Below, piece by piece: positions 7,209 through 15,546 of a stretch of DNA of 64,000 nucleotides (positions are counted from its first letter, which is position 1; every line of letters begins with the position of its first letter). The translations under genes were made by a program, and so were the position numbers. The notes under the pieces were generated by a model. It saw only the letters and a list, made by a program, of their open reading frames with translations, ran no database searches and had not been told where the DNA came from. Origin of the DNA: JANRIC01 sp033765345 (GTDB taxonomy: Bacteria; Bacteroidota; Bacteroidia; Cytophagales; Microscillaceae); the NCBI GenBank assembly GCA_033765345.1, contig JANRIC010000007.1, positions 1-64,000 of the forward strand. The letters are read 5' to 3'.

Positions 7209-9026
7209 TTAAATGATAGGCTCTTTTTCCTCTTCTGGGATAGTGAGCACTTCACTATCTAGCAAGCGAGCAGCCAAACCAAGCGTTTTGGGCAGTTCAT
7301 ACGCATAGTAGTAGCGCATAGTGTGGAGTTTGCTTTCATAGAATAAAGCTTCATCGCCCTCTACCTGACCGACCACCATAGCTTTTTTGGCAGCGGTAGC
7401 CTGTTTGAGCCATAGCCAACCCACAGCTACCAATCCGAAGAACTCCATATATAAAGTAGCATCCATCAAGAATCGCTCTACCTGGCCTTTCATGGCAAAG
7501 TTCATTACGAGGTGTTGGGTCACCTTCTGAAGAGCCTGTACTCTTTCTGTCATCTGATCGGCGTATTTTTTCAGGTCATCATAAGTTGTAGCGGCCTCGA
7601 TATCAGTCATTACTTCTTGGAAGAAAGCCATGGCAGCTTTTCCGTTTTTCAGGGTAATGTTTCTGCCGAGTAGGGCGAGAGACTGGATTCCGGTAGTACC
7701 TTCGTAAATCGTCGTAATACGAATATCACGGTAAAGTCTTTCTGCCGGAAAATCTTCGCAATATCCTGCTCCCCCAAAGACCTGCATACTAGAGCTTACC
7801 GACTGAATACCATACTCAGTAGGGAAGGTCTTGATCACCGGAGTAAGGAAGTCTAATAATAACTGATATTTTTCTTTTTCTTCGCCTTCGGTTACGTGCA
7901 TCATATCGGCGTATTTAGCACCCTGCATGACAAGAGCCAGAGAGCCTTCTACAATAGATTTTTGGAAAAGCAGCATACGACGTACGTCAGGGTGATTAAT
8001 AATGAGGGTTTGAGGTGCATTGTCATTCTGCCCTTTCATACTAAGACGCTGACCTTGAGGCCTCTCATGGGCATATTGCAAAGCTTCGTAATAAGCTGCC
8101 GAAGAAATAGAAACTCCGGTCATACCCACGCCCAGACGAGCGTCATTCATCATCTGAAACATATAGCTTAATCCGCGATGTGGCTCACCTACCAGCCAGC
8201 CATAGCAGTTGTCGTCCGATCCAACCTGAATATGCGCCGCAGGAGCCCCTTTTTGACCCATTTTGTGGTAAATTCCAATGGTTTTGACATCATTATCTAC
8301 CAAGACTCCGTTCTCAGGGCGGAATTTGGGTACTACAAACAAGGAGATTCCCTTAGTTCCGGCGGGTGCACCATCAATTTTAGCCAGATAAAGGTGCACC
8401 ACGTTTTCGGTTTGATCATGGTCACCGCAAGTGATATAGATTTTCTGACCTTTGATTTTGTACATACCTTCTGTACCAGTGGGGGAGGCTGATGAAGTAA
8501 TGTAATGCAATGAGCTTCCAGCTTGAGGCTCCGTCAGGCACATTGTTCCCTGCCAATCGCCACTGTACATTTTGGGAATGTAAGTATCTTTTAATTCCTG
8601 ATTCCCAAAAGAAGTAATGAGTCGGGCAGCACCAGCCGTCAGACCTACATACGAAGTAATGGCATTGTTGGCAGCACCAAGAATAAACCCATTGGCACTT
8701 ACGATGGTCTCAGGAAGCTGAGAACCGCCATCGTCCATGGAAGCACCAGCACCTACCAATCCGGCTTCACCCATAGCTTTCATATAAGCTTTTACCTTTG
8801 GGTGTACGGTAATGCCGTTATTTTCAAATTCGGCTTGTTTACGATCCATCTCTATCGCAACAGGTGCTGCAATATTATCGGCAATTTGCACGACTGTATC
8901 CAGAATCAACTGAATCGCCTCCGGATCAATATGTGAGAAATACGGATGTTGAGTGACCTCAGCGGCATCGAAAACCTCATTCAGTAAGAATTGAAGGTTT
9001 CGCATGCTAAAATATTGTTTTGCCAT
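7209..9026 (-). CDS. Acyl-CoA dehydrogenase (extended, DmdC-like type)
   Basis: This 605-residue flavoprotein is of the long acyl-CoA dehydrogenase class, which carries an extra N-terminal segment and a C-terminal helical extension (classical members have about 380 residues). Signatures are MCLTEPQAGSSL (FAD/substrate loop), GHKMGQ-like YHKMGQKGAPAAHI, and the C-terminal VFGGAGYCEDFPAERLYRDI followed by ITTIYEGTTGIQSL, which holds the usual base region. The family oxidises acyl-CoA to enoyl-CoA in fatty-acid or methylmercaptopropionate degradation; here general fatty-acid use is most likely. It is cytoplasmic. No beta-oxidation partner lies beside it. Confidence 0.9.
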   Translation of the reverse strand: MAKQYFSMRNLQFLLNEVFDAAEVTQHPYFSHIDPEAIQLILDTVVQIADNIAAPVAIEMDRKQAEFENNGITVHPKVKAYMKAMGEAGLVGAGASMDDGGSQLPETIVSANGFILGAANNAITSYVGLTAGAARLITSFGNQELKDTYIPKMYSGDWQGTMCLTEPQAGSSLHYITSSASPTGTEGMYKIKGQKIYITCGDHDQTENVVHLYLAKIDGAPAGTKGISLFVVPKFRPENGVLVDNDVKTIGIYHKMGQKGAPAAHIQVGSDDNCYGWLVGEPHRGLSYMFQMMNDARLGVGMTGVSISSAAYYEALQYAHERPQGQRLSMKGQNDNAPQTLIINHPDVRRMLLFQKSIVEGSLALVMQGAKYADMMHVTEGEEKEKYQLLLDFLTPVIKTFPTEYGIQSVSSSMQVFGGAGYCEDFPAERLYRDIRITTIYEGTTGIQSLALLGRNITLKNGKAAMAFFQEVMTDIEAATTYDDLKKYADQMTERVQALQKVTQHLVMNFAMKGQVERFLMDATLYMEFFGLVAVGWLWLKQATAAKKAMVVGQVEGDEALFYESKLHTMRYYYAYELPKTLGLAARLLDSEVLTIPEEEKEPII

Positions 9027-9239
9027 GATACCTAAATTAAATGATTCTATTTGGAATTATAAAATTACGATGATTGCTTAAAAATGACAAGCATTTTATA
9101 AAATATTCTGTATGCAGAGTATTATTTTATAAGAAAACGCACAAAACTTTAAAAAGTTACTGCAGAATTTGGGGCTTACAGGGAATAATACTAAGTGGTA
9201 CTTCAAATTATTATAAAAGCCATCAGGGTTTGGGTATAA

Positions 9240-10130
9240 TTACTCTTCATTGCGCATCAATTTTTCTTCCATCTTGGTGCCCAGTGTCAGTACCGGACGG
9301 TTGGCGTGGTTGACGATATCTTCGGCGGTGCTACCCAGGAAGAAATGTGCCAATCCACGGCGTTGATGTGTGGTGAGGGCAATGAGGTCGGCATCAATTT
9401 TTTGAGCGGTTACAAGGATACCAGCTTCTTCGGTTTTGGCATTTACGATATGAAAGTGGTAATTATCGAGTTTTGCGGCAAGGACAAAATGCTCCTTTCT
9501 TCGCTCAATCTCTTCGCTACTTAGAAATCCGAAAGCCGAGTTGATATAGAGCAGGTGTATTTCTCCGTCAAAAAGCCTTTGTAATTTGCGAATGAAAGTC
9601 ATGGCAGCAGGTTGGGCCTGTTTGAGGTCTGTGGCAAATAAAATTTTTGCCAGGATAAAATTTTGGTGTTTATCTCTCACAGCGAGCACCGGGCAGGAGG
9701 CCATGCGCACAACTTTTTCGGTATTAGAACCCACAAAAATTTCCTCGATCGGATTGGTACCTTGCGTACCCATGATGATGAGGTCTACCTGAATTTCTTC
9801 GGCTAACTGAGTGATAGATTGAGGGATAATGCCTCCTTCTACATAAATATGTATTTTATTGATGGGGTAGTTTTCGTGTGCGATGACTTTTTCCAATTCT
9901 TGTCGGGCAAATTCGTGGATTCCCCGGATGTATTCGTGTTCCAGATTGGAGACTTCTGCACGTCTAGCTGTATCAGGAGCCAATAAATCCGAAAGAACCG
10001 GAGGAATCACGTGTAAAACCGTAATTTCAGCATCGGTTTTGCGGGCAAATTGAATGGCTATTTTGAGTGCATTGTGTGAATATGGAGAAAAATCCGTTGG
10101 GACTAGTATTTTTTTCATGATTTTTTTCAT
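9240..10130 (-). CDS. Tandem-domain universal stress protein (UspA family)
   Basis: The 296 residues form two UspA domains, about 5-152 and 161-287. The first has ILVPTDFS at its start and the ATP-type loop IMGTQG followed by GS at 134-135. The second has ILFATDLK and ALTTHQRRG followed by GSTAED. Both loops fit the G-x2-G-x9-GS pattern of nucleotide-binding Usp proteins. Such double proteins are common in Bacteroidetes and are linked to starvation or redox stress. The start could be the ATG at 10130 or the one four codons later (10118, MKKILVPTDFS). It is divergent from the unknown gene at 10245. Confidence 0.88.
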   Translation of the reverse strand: MKKIMKKILVPTDFSPYSHNALKIAIQFARKTDAEITVLHVIPPVLSDLLAPDTARRAEVSNLEHEYIRGIHEFARQELEKVIAHENYPINKIHIYVEGGIIPQSITQLAEEIQVDLIIMGTQGTNPIEEIFVGSNTEKVVRMASCPVLAVRDKHQNFILAKILFATDLKQAQPAAMTFIRKLQRLFDGEIHLLYINSAFGFLSSEEIERRKEHFVLAAKLDNYHFHIVNAKTEEAGILVTAQKIDADLIALTTHQRRGLAHFFLGSTAEDIVNHANRPVLTLGTKMEEKLMRNEE

Positions 10131-10244
10131 TTTCTGTTGCCAAAACTACATAAAATATACGGGATCAAAAATGATTTTCATCAATAATCCCTTTATTAAA
10201 CAATCTCCTTCTACGATACGATTTAAGCTTAAACAACGAACAAT

Positions 10245-10880
10245 ATGATTAATTTTGAAGCAAGTCTTTTGATAGCCCTAAGCCATAATTTTTATGAGCA
10301 TGGTTTTGATTTGGTACTTGAAAAGAAACAGTTTCGTAAAAAAAACGCTTCAGGTTTTCAATGTATCATACCTTCCGTGAGTGTTTATCAGCAAGTAGCT
10401 TATATAGAAATTCATCTGGGCCTAAGGCATCAGGCTGTAGAGGAACTGTTGGTGCAGTTTAGTAACCATCCTTTGGAATATCAAAGTGATACCTGCACAG
10501 TTTTGGTATCTATTGGTAAGCTCCTCAATCGGAAGTATTTTCGCTATAAGGCACACACAGAAGCAGATATTCGCCGGATCGGCGAGGATATTCAAAAATT
10601 TATGGACGAACAAGGGCTTCACTTTTTGCAGGAGGCTTCTAAAATTATGGTTCTGGATTCTTTACTAAATGCAGAGCCAGAAATATCAAATATATATTGT
10701 TACAATCATTTTCATCGTTGCCTGAGAGGAATTATTCTGGCTAAGATGACTCAAAACCCTGATTTTGAGCGATTAGGAAGAATCTATAAACAAAATCTGC
10801 TCAGGCATCATGTGCCTCTGGAGCAAAGCCGGAACTTTGATAAATTATTAAATTTTCTGGAGAAGTTTTCTTTGAATTGA
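10245..10880 (+). CDS. Hypothetical protein (211 aa)
   Basis: Not recognised. The protein is soluble and mixed alpha/beta with no signal peptide. Its first third reads as strands and a helix (SVSVYQQVAYIEIHLGLRH), and the last third is helical and basic (FHRCLRGIILAKMTQNPDFERL). It starts at the ATG at 10245 in the divergent region with the universal stress protein gene and ends in front of a dispersed repeat. Codon use is like the neighbours, so it is probably a resident gene. Confidence 0.6.
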   Translation: MINFEASLLIALSHNFYEHGFDLVLEKKQFRKKNASGFQCIIPSVSVYQQVAYIEIHLGLRHQAVEELLVQFSNHPLEYQSDTCTVLVSIGKLLNRKYFRYKAHTEADIRRIGEDIQKFMDEQGLHFLQEASKIMVLDSLLNAEPEISNIYCYNHFHRCLRGIILAKMTQNPDFERLGRIYKQNLLRHHVPLEQSRNFDKLLNFLEKFSLN

Positions 10881-11180
10881 TTTTTGGATGGAACGCAAAT
10901 TTGCTTTTATTGACGCGAATGATGTACCTTAGCGTAAATCCAATTGATCAGTGCCTGCACCCTAGCCCTCAAGCTAACAGGTATTGAGCTTGGGCTTTGT
11001 CTCGAGCATTAGGAGTTTTTTTGCAAAAATTAGTGTTTATGTCAAAGTAAAACCCCAATAGCTTATCCCTAAAACCCAATTGTCTGACGGCTATGGGGAA
11101 AATACAGCCCCCTTATATTTATCCTATCTCTAATTTCCGAAAATCATTCCTGATGAAGTATAAAATCGAATATTATTCAA
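10881..11180. other. Intergenic region with dispersed repeat
   Basis: The stretch before the glycan operon holds no gene. Its centre (10958-11098) is a copy of an intergenic repeat also seen at 26550, 45871 and 61631. The promoter of the glycan operon sits at its right edge. Confidence 0.6.
10958..11098 (+). repeat. Dispersed intergenic repeat, copy A
   Basis: It begins CACCCTAGCCCTCAAGCTA and ends with CCCAATAGCTT and GACGGCTATGGGG blocks. The right two thirds (about 11005-11098) match the reverse complement of 45871-45961 almost base for base: TTTTTTTGCAAAAATT, TCAAAG and AAACCCAAT blocks in the same order and spacing. The left end matches 61633-61665. Repeated arms such as TAGCC...GGCTA could fold back, so it may work as an RNA or DNA hairpin. 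Confidence 0.65.
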
Positions 11181-11188
11181 TACTTTTG
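11181..11188 (+). promoter_or_regulatory. Candidate -7 box of the glycan operon
   Basis: TACTTTTG fits the Bacteroidetes -7 consensus TAnnTTTG and lies 23 bp before the first ATG of the operon at 11212. No convincing -33 TTTG is seen at the usual distance, so the call is tentative. Confidence 0.4.
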
Positions 11189-11211
11189 TATCTGCTAAGA
11201 TTTATGTACTT

Positions 11212-11529
11212 ATGTCTACCAATCACGATAAAATCATCGCATTAGATATTGACGGCACCGTTTGCACGATTGAAGCCGATTATTCGCAGTGTAAGCTGAT
11301 GGAGGGCTGCCTCGAGGGAATCCTTAAATTCAAAGAGGCCGGTTATTTGATTTATCTGCATACGGGCAGGCATATCAATCATTTTGAAACGACTACCCGC
11401 TGGCTCAAAGAACACAAAGTGCCTTACGATCATATTGTCTTCGGCAAACCCGTGGCGAAGTATTATATCGATGATCGGGGCATTCGTTTTAGCTCTTGGG
11501 AACAACTGTTTAAAGATATCGAACTATGA
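11212..11529 (+). CDS. Small HAD-family phosphatase of a glycan locus
   Basis: This 105-residue HAD-like protein has motif I ALDIDGTV near 10-17, motif II in YLHTGRH, and a late lysine/acid pair in GKPVAKYYIDDRG (motifs III and IV). It lacks a cap domain, as in the small capsule-locus phosphatases. The likely task is removal of a phosphate from a sugar intermediate before activation. Its stop overlaps the start of the next gene (ATGA), so it opens a tightly coupled operon. The phosphatase fold is clear, the substrate unknown. Confidence 0.8.
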   Translation: MSTNHDKIIALDIDGTVCTIEADYSQCKLMEGCLEGILKFKEAGYLIYLHTGRHINHFETTTRWLKEHKVPYDHIVFGKPVAKYYIDDRGIRFSSWEQLFKDIEL

Positions 11530-12056
11530 TTGTAGGAATTGTAGCCGCCAAAGCGCATTCTAACCGCTTTCCCAATAAAAATATTCATGAGTTTCAGGGC
11601 AAGCCTCTTTTCTGGCATAGCGTACAGCCTTTGCTGGATTCTGAAAAAATAGATGAAGTGGTCGTTTCTACCAATTCGGATTTTATCAAATCCTACTGCG
11701 AAGAGCGGGGTGTCAAAGTAGTATGGCGCGGCGTAAATGCTTCTGATGATGATGAACCCCTACTGGGTGCGCTGAGATATGCCTATACTTTACTGGATCA
11801 GCCTTATGAATGGGTAGTCACCATCATGGCTAATTGCCCCGGGCATACCGTTGAGACGGTGAATAAGGCCATTGATATGGCACTTAAGCACGAAAAGCTC
11901 TGGGAAGTGCGCTCCTTCAACGATGCAGGAGAAGAAAGCGGACTTATTATTTTTAAAGATCATATCATCAAAAGAGCACCTCAGGTATCTGCTTATCTGG
12001 GAGCTGTCATCAGTAATATCAAAGAAATCCATTATGAATCAGACCTCCATGCATAA
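11526..12056 (+). CDS. Cytidylyltransferase-like protein (NeuA/CMP-sugar synthetase family)
   Basis: The N-terminus AAKAHSNRFPNKNI is the nucleotide-binding loop of acylneuraminate cytidylyltransferases (usual form ARxGSKxxPxKN), followed by GKPL and the STNSD strand. At 176 residues it is shorter than the usual 220-230, and the central substrate loop reads MANCPGHTVETVNKAI where most family members have P-x-R. It would load a CMP group on a nonulosonic or related acid made by the neighbouring synthase. It overlaps the gene before by 4 bp and the one after by 23 bp. A catalytic change or another sugar substrate is possible. Confidence 0.7.
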   Translation: MIVGIVAAKAHSNRFPNKNIHEFQGKPLFWHSVQPLLDSEKIDEVVVSTNSDFIKSYCEERGVKVVWRGVNASDDDEPLLGALRYAYTLLDQPYEWVVTIMANCPGHTVETVNKAIDMALKHEKLWEVRSFNDAGEESGLIIFKDHIIKRAPQVSAYLGAVISNIKEIHYESDLHA

Positions 12057-12933
12057 AATCAAAGATATAGCCCGTGAACGCGGTGTGTATTTCATCGCCG
12101 AAATCGGGCAAAACCATCAGGGACAACTTGATATCGCCAAAAAAATGGTGGATAGCCTCGTAGGTACCGGCGTAGCAGCCATCAAAACCGCCAAACGCGA
12201 TATTGACACCTGCCTCAGCGAAGAGCAGAAAAATATGATTTATGATAATCCCAACTCTTTTGGGCGAACTTATTATGAGCATCGCAAGGCACTTGAACTT
12301 TCCAAAGATGATTTTATTGAGCTAAAAAATTATACCGAAGCTGCCGGATTTGAGTTTTTTTCCAGTTTTACAGATGAAAACAGCCTGGATTTCCTGGTAG
12401 AGATTGGGGTCAGATACCTGAAAATCGCCTCTCAACGCCTCGCTGATTATGAATTGATGAAAAAAACAGCCGCCAAAGGTCTCCCAATGATTATTTCCAC
12501 GGGCATGTCAAACATAGAAGATGTAGACAAAATCATCGAGATATTTGCCAATAATGAAAAATACCTGCTTCAATGCTCCAGCATCTACCCATGCCCCGAA
12601 TCGGAGCTTCATCTAAACGTCATGAAAACCTATCAGGAACGCTACAAGGGCAAAATTGTAGGCGTCGGATTCAGTGGTCACCACGCCGGAATAGCACCGG
12701 ACATTGCCGCCTACATGCTCGGGGCTGAAATCATCGAGCGTCATTATACCCTGAGCCGTGCCTGGAAAGGAACCGACCACGCTGCCTCCCTTGAGAAACG
12801 CGGCATAGAATACATACTCAAATACATTGCTCAGGTAAAAGATTCTTTGGGGAGCTTTGAAAAGGTGGTGTTGGAGGGCGAAAAACCTGCCATGAAAAAA
12901 TTACGTGCTGATTTGCATTCACCCAATAGTTAA
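12034..12933 (+). CDS. NeuB-family sialic/nonulosonic acid synthase
   Basis: The TIM-barrel synthase begins with YFIAEIGQNHQG, the hallmark of NeuB/SpsE enzymes, which condense phosphoenolpyruvate with an amino sugar to give sialic, legionaminic or related acids. Further marks are KTAKRDIDT, FFSSFTDENSLDFL, PMIISTGMSN, LLQCSSIYPCP, GFSGHHAGIAPDIAA and the closing ERHYTLSRAWKGTDHAASLE. The ATG at 12034 (299 residues) is preferred; 12049 is also possible. Most homologues of about 340-350 residues carry a C-terminal SAF (antifreeze-like) domain, which is absent here. It overlaps the cytidylyltransferase gene and its stop overlaps the next ATG (TAATG). Confidence 0.85.
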   Translation: MNQTSMHKIKDIARERGVYFIAEIGQNHQGQLDIAKKMVDSLVGTGVAAIKTAKRDIDTCLSEEQKNMIYDNPNSFGRTYYEHRKALELSKDDFIELKNYTEAAGFEFFSSFTDENSLDFLVEIGVRYLKIASQRLADYELMKKTAAKGLPMIISTGMSNIEDVDKIIEIFANNEKYLLQCSSIYPCPESELHLNVMKTYQERYKGKIVGVGFSGHHAGIAPDIAAYMLGAEIIERHYTLSRAWKGTDHAASLEKRGIEYILKYIAQVKDSLGSFEKVVLEGEKPAMKKLRADLHSPNS

Positions 12934-14252
12934 TGACAAAAGTTCTTTTTCTAAACACATATTTTGACCGAGGTGGTGCGGCTGTATCCTGTAAAAGAAT
13001 TTTTGAATCTCTGCAAACAGAACCTTCTTTGGTCGTCAAAATGTTGGTACATACAGGCGAGCAACTTCCTGAGCCTGTAAAGGGCTTGAATGCAAGTTAT
13101 TTCCTCAGCCAAAAAATGCTCTTTAAATTTGCCCTGGATCGTCTTTTTTTTCTGTTTTATGAAAAATCCAAATCGGTTCGTTTTGCTTTTTCACAAGCCA
13201 ATATCGGCGAAGACATCAGCAGGCATCCCTGGGTACAAGAAGCGGATATTCTGCATATACACTGGATTAATTTTGGTTTTTTGTCCTTGGATTCCCTGCA
13301 AAAACTGCTGAATCTTGGCAAGCCGATTGTCTGGACGATGCACGATATGTGGGTTTTTACGGGTGGTTGTCATTATGCACAGCATTGTCGAGGCTTTGAA
13401 GCGCAATGTGGGGGCTGTTTTTATCTGCGCAATCCGCACGCTAAGGATTTATCACACAGGGTTTTAGCCAAAAAAAATGAAATCTTTTCTCAATCTCCCC
13501 TCATCACTTTCGTAGGGAGCAGTCAGTGGCTAGTAGAAGAGGCAAAACAAAGCAGTTTTTTCAAAAAACTTAAATTTGCTACTGCCACCCACATCATGAC
13601 ACCGATCGATATTTCGCTTTTTAAACCTGCCGATCACGAAAAAGCGGCTGCTGATCTTTTTTTGGATGCTACAAAATTCAGGATACTTTTTGGAGCTGTC
13701 AAAATCAATGACGAACGCAAAGGAATTCAGTATTTTCAGGAGGCTATCCAAATTATTCAGGAGACCTATCCCGAGATGCTTTTTGAGCTAGAGTTGGTCT
13801 TGTTTGGCAAAACCAAAGTTGATATTTCAGCACTTTTTCCAATTTCAATCAGCTATTTAGGCATTCTAAAAGGTGCAAATGCACTGATAGAAGCTTACAG
13901 TGCAGCACACGTATTTGTGCTCCCTTCGCTGGATGATAATTTGCCCAATACCATCATTGAGTCTATGGCTTGTGCTACTCCTGTCGTAGCTTTTAGGTCA
14001 GGAGGCATTCCTGAAATGATTGATCACCGGCAAAATGGCTATCTGGCAGATTATAAGTCAAGCAAGGATTTGGCAGAAGGCTTACACTGGGTCTGGGCAC
14101 GCTGGAAAGAAGAAAAATCAGGCAAATCTCCCCAGGCTTTTGACACGCTTCGTGTGCAGGCACGCCAAAAAGCCCTAGATAGCTATCACCCCGATAAAAT
14201 CAGACAACAATATCTGGATCTTTATCAGAAACTTTTAAATTTTTCTTACTAA
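12933..14252 (+). CDS. Family 4 glycosyltransferase
   Basis: This 439-residue GT-B protein begins with NTYFDRGGAAVSCKRIFESL, the usual glycine loop of the acceptor domain. It has IVWTMHDMWVFTGGCHYAQ and a Cys-rich GGCFYLRNPH segment common in Bacteroidetes polysaccharide loci, and the C-terminal donor-binding block AHVFVLPSLDDNLPNTIIES followed by MACATPVVAFRSGG and EMIDHRQNGYL. It transfers a nucleotide-activated sugar at the cytoplasmic face of the membrane. It starts inside the stop of the NeuB-like gene and ends 7 bp before the next transferase. Which sugar it adds is unknown. Confidence 0.88.
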   Translation: MTKVLFLNTYFDRGGAAVSCKRIFESLQTEPSLVVKMLVHTGEQLPEPVKGLNASYFLSQKMLFKFALDRLFFLFYEKSKSVRFAFSQANIGEDISRHPWVQEADILHIHWINFGFLSLDSLQKLLNLGKPIVWTMHDMWVFTGGCHYAQHCRGFEAQCGGCFYLRNPHAKDLSHRVLAKKNEIFSQSPLITFVGSSQWLVEEAKQSSFFKKLKFATATHIMTPIDISLFKPADHEKAAADLFLDATKFRILFGAVKINDERKGIQYFQEAIQIIQETYPEMLFELELVLFGKTKVDISALFPISISYLGILKGANALIEAYSAAHVFVLPSLDDNLPNTIIESMACATPVVAFRSGGIPEMIDHRQNGYLADYKSSKDLAEGLHWVWARWKEEKSGKSPQAFDTLRVQARQKALDSYHPDKIRQQYLDLYQKLLNFSY

Positions 14253-14259
14253 ACTTCCT

Positions 14260-15039
14260 ATGGCTGCGCTATCCAAACCAGAAGTATTTGTATCTATGAT
14301 CACCGTTACTTTTAATGCCGGGAAAGTCCTTGAGAAAACAATTCAAAGTATCATCCAACAACAATGCGATGATTATGAGTATATCATTGTAGATGGTGGT
14401 TCAAAAGACAATACCCTGGAGATCATCCGAAAATACGAAAAACACCTAAATTGTTGGATTAGCGAACCGGATCAAGGCATTTATGACGCTATGAACAAAG
14501 GAATCAAACTGGCAAAAGGCAAATACCTCTGGTTTATGAATGCCGGTGATTGTATGTATGCCTCGGATACCTTGCTGAAAATTTGCACACATCCTGAAAA
14601 AGAAGCTGATATTTATTATGGTGAAACCCTCATGCTCACTCCCGAAGGGCAAGTAGATGGATTAAGAAGTGCAGTTACTCCGATGAAGTTGCCGGAACGA
14701 CTTCACTGGAAAAGCCTACAAAGAGGGATGGTGGTATGCCATCAGGCTTTTATCAGTAAAAGAAGCCTGGGTGTATGGTATGATTTCAAGCAGCATCCTT
14801 ATAGTGCAGATATTGACTGGGTGATTCGTTGCCTGAAAAAATCCCTAAAAACGGTGCATACCCACGAGATTCTGGCAATTTATCTTCAGGGAGGTTTCTC
14901 GAAGCAGCATTTAAAAGCTTCATTGAAAGACCGCTTTAAAATTCTACAAAAACATTATGGGCTGATACCTAATCTTTTTAATCACGGCTGGATTGTATGG
15001 CGATATTTTTATTTTAAGTATCTTAGAAAAGCCAGGTAG
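14260..15039 (+). CDS. Family 2 glycosyltransferase
   Basis: The 259-residue GT-A transferase shows SMITVTFNAGKVLEKTIQSI, YIIVDGGSKDNTLEII, then the ISEPDQGIYDAMNKGIKLAK block and WFMNAGD (the DxD-like metal site). That series is typical of WcaA-type enzymes of exopolysaccharide and O-antigen loci. The C-terminal basic tail (FNHGWIVWRYFYFKYLRKAR) could touch the membrane. It is the last gene of the operon; the terminator follows at 15387-15428. Confidence 0.88.
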   Translation: MAALSKPEVFVSMITVTFNAGKVLEKTIQSIIQQQCDDYEYIIVDGGSKDNTLEIIRKYEKHLNCWISEPDQGIYDAMNKGIKLAKGKYLWFMNAGDCMYASDTLLKICTHPEKEADIYYGETLMLTPEGQVDGLRSAVTPMKLPERLHWKSLQRGMVVCHQAFISKRSLGVWYDFKQHPYSADIDWVIRCLKKSLKTVHTHEILAIYLQGGFSKQHLKASLKDRFKILQKHYGLIPNLFNHGWIVWRYFYFKYLRKAR

Positions 15040-15053
15040 AAAGGTTTCTTTTC

Positions 15054-15194
15054 TTAGACATATAGCAAATCTTTTTCAATAAATGCTTCAATACGTTTGC
15101 CACGGATGGTATTACGAGTAATCAAATCTATTTCCTGTCCAAAGAGGGCATCCAATTCTAGTGTTAGCTCCATAATATCCCAGCCGATAGACAT
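15054..15194 (-). pseudogene. Relic of an MNT-type nucleotidyltransferase antitoxin (C-terminal half)
   Basis: A 46-codon frame from the ATG at 15194 reads MSIGWDIMELTLELDALFG, then QEIDLITRNTIRGKRIEAFI, EKDLLYV. This matches the second half of minimal nucleotidyltransferases (MntA-like, HEPN-MNT toxin-antitoxin systems), where a long helix and LxxLLGxxVDLVT precede a final helix and a VYV-like end. The catalytic first half (GSxxxGxxxxxSDxD) is missing; an in-frame stop lies five codons upstream. No HEPN partner is present. It is therefore a decayed remnant, too short to be a working antitoxin. Confidence 0.7.
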
Positions 15195-15386
15195 TAAATC
15201 CCTCTTTTATGTTAAGCTGTTAAAGAAAAAGTAAATAAATATTCACTGTGTTGATAGAATATTGGTTGGTATAATACTGAATGATAAGCTTTTGGCATCG
15301 TTGTTGTTCTCTACATCATGCTATTAATTTTGGTGTCATTTTTGTTTCGGGCACTCGGTCTTGGTTTAGGCTTGAATGCCTTATGA

Positions 15387-15428
15387 GCGGTGTTATCACT
15401 TTTAGAAGAGATAACATCGCTTTTTTTT
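15387..15428 (+). terminator. Rho-independent terminator of the glycan operon
   Basis: An 11-bp stem (GCGGTGTTATC, 15387-15397, with GATAACATCGC, 15410-15420, one G-T pair) has a 12-base loop and is followed directly by eight T. Confidence 0.8.
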
Positions 15429-15546
15429 GCTATATATCATACAAGTTGACCCATTACCTCAAGAATTTTGATTCAAAGATCCATGAATCCCTTGATATTG
15501 GGCAATGCCACATTTACTTGGGGGCAAAGAGATGTTGATAAAATGA

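Larger units (their letters stand above)
15040..15546. other. Intergenic region with a gene relic and terminator
   Basis: It holds the minus-strand MNT relic (15054-15194) and the terminator (15387-15428). The rest codes for nothing I recognise. A short plus-strand frame at 15483-15580 (MNPLILGNATFTWGQRDVDK) reads like a protein start but runs into the antisense of the next gene; it may be another relic. Confidence 0.5.

Noticed and set aside
11872..12033. Longer N-terminus for the NeuB-like protein
   Set aside because: The extra 54 codons lie inside the cytidylyltransferase gene and read as its out-of-frame shadow; the family start fits the ATG at 12034.
15281..15538. 85-codon plus-strand frame across the glycan-operon terminator
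   Set aside because: It passes through the hairpin and T-run of a clear terminator, and the protein looks random.
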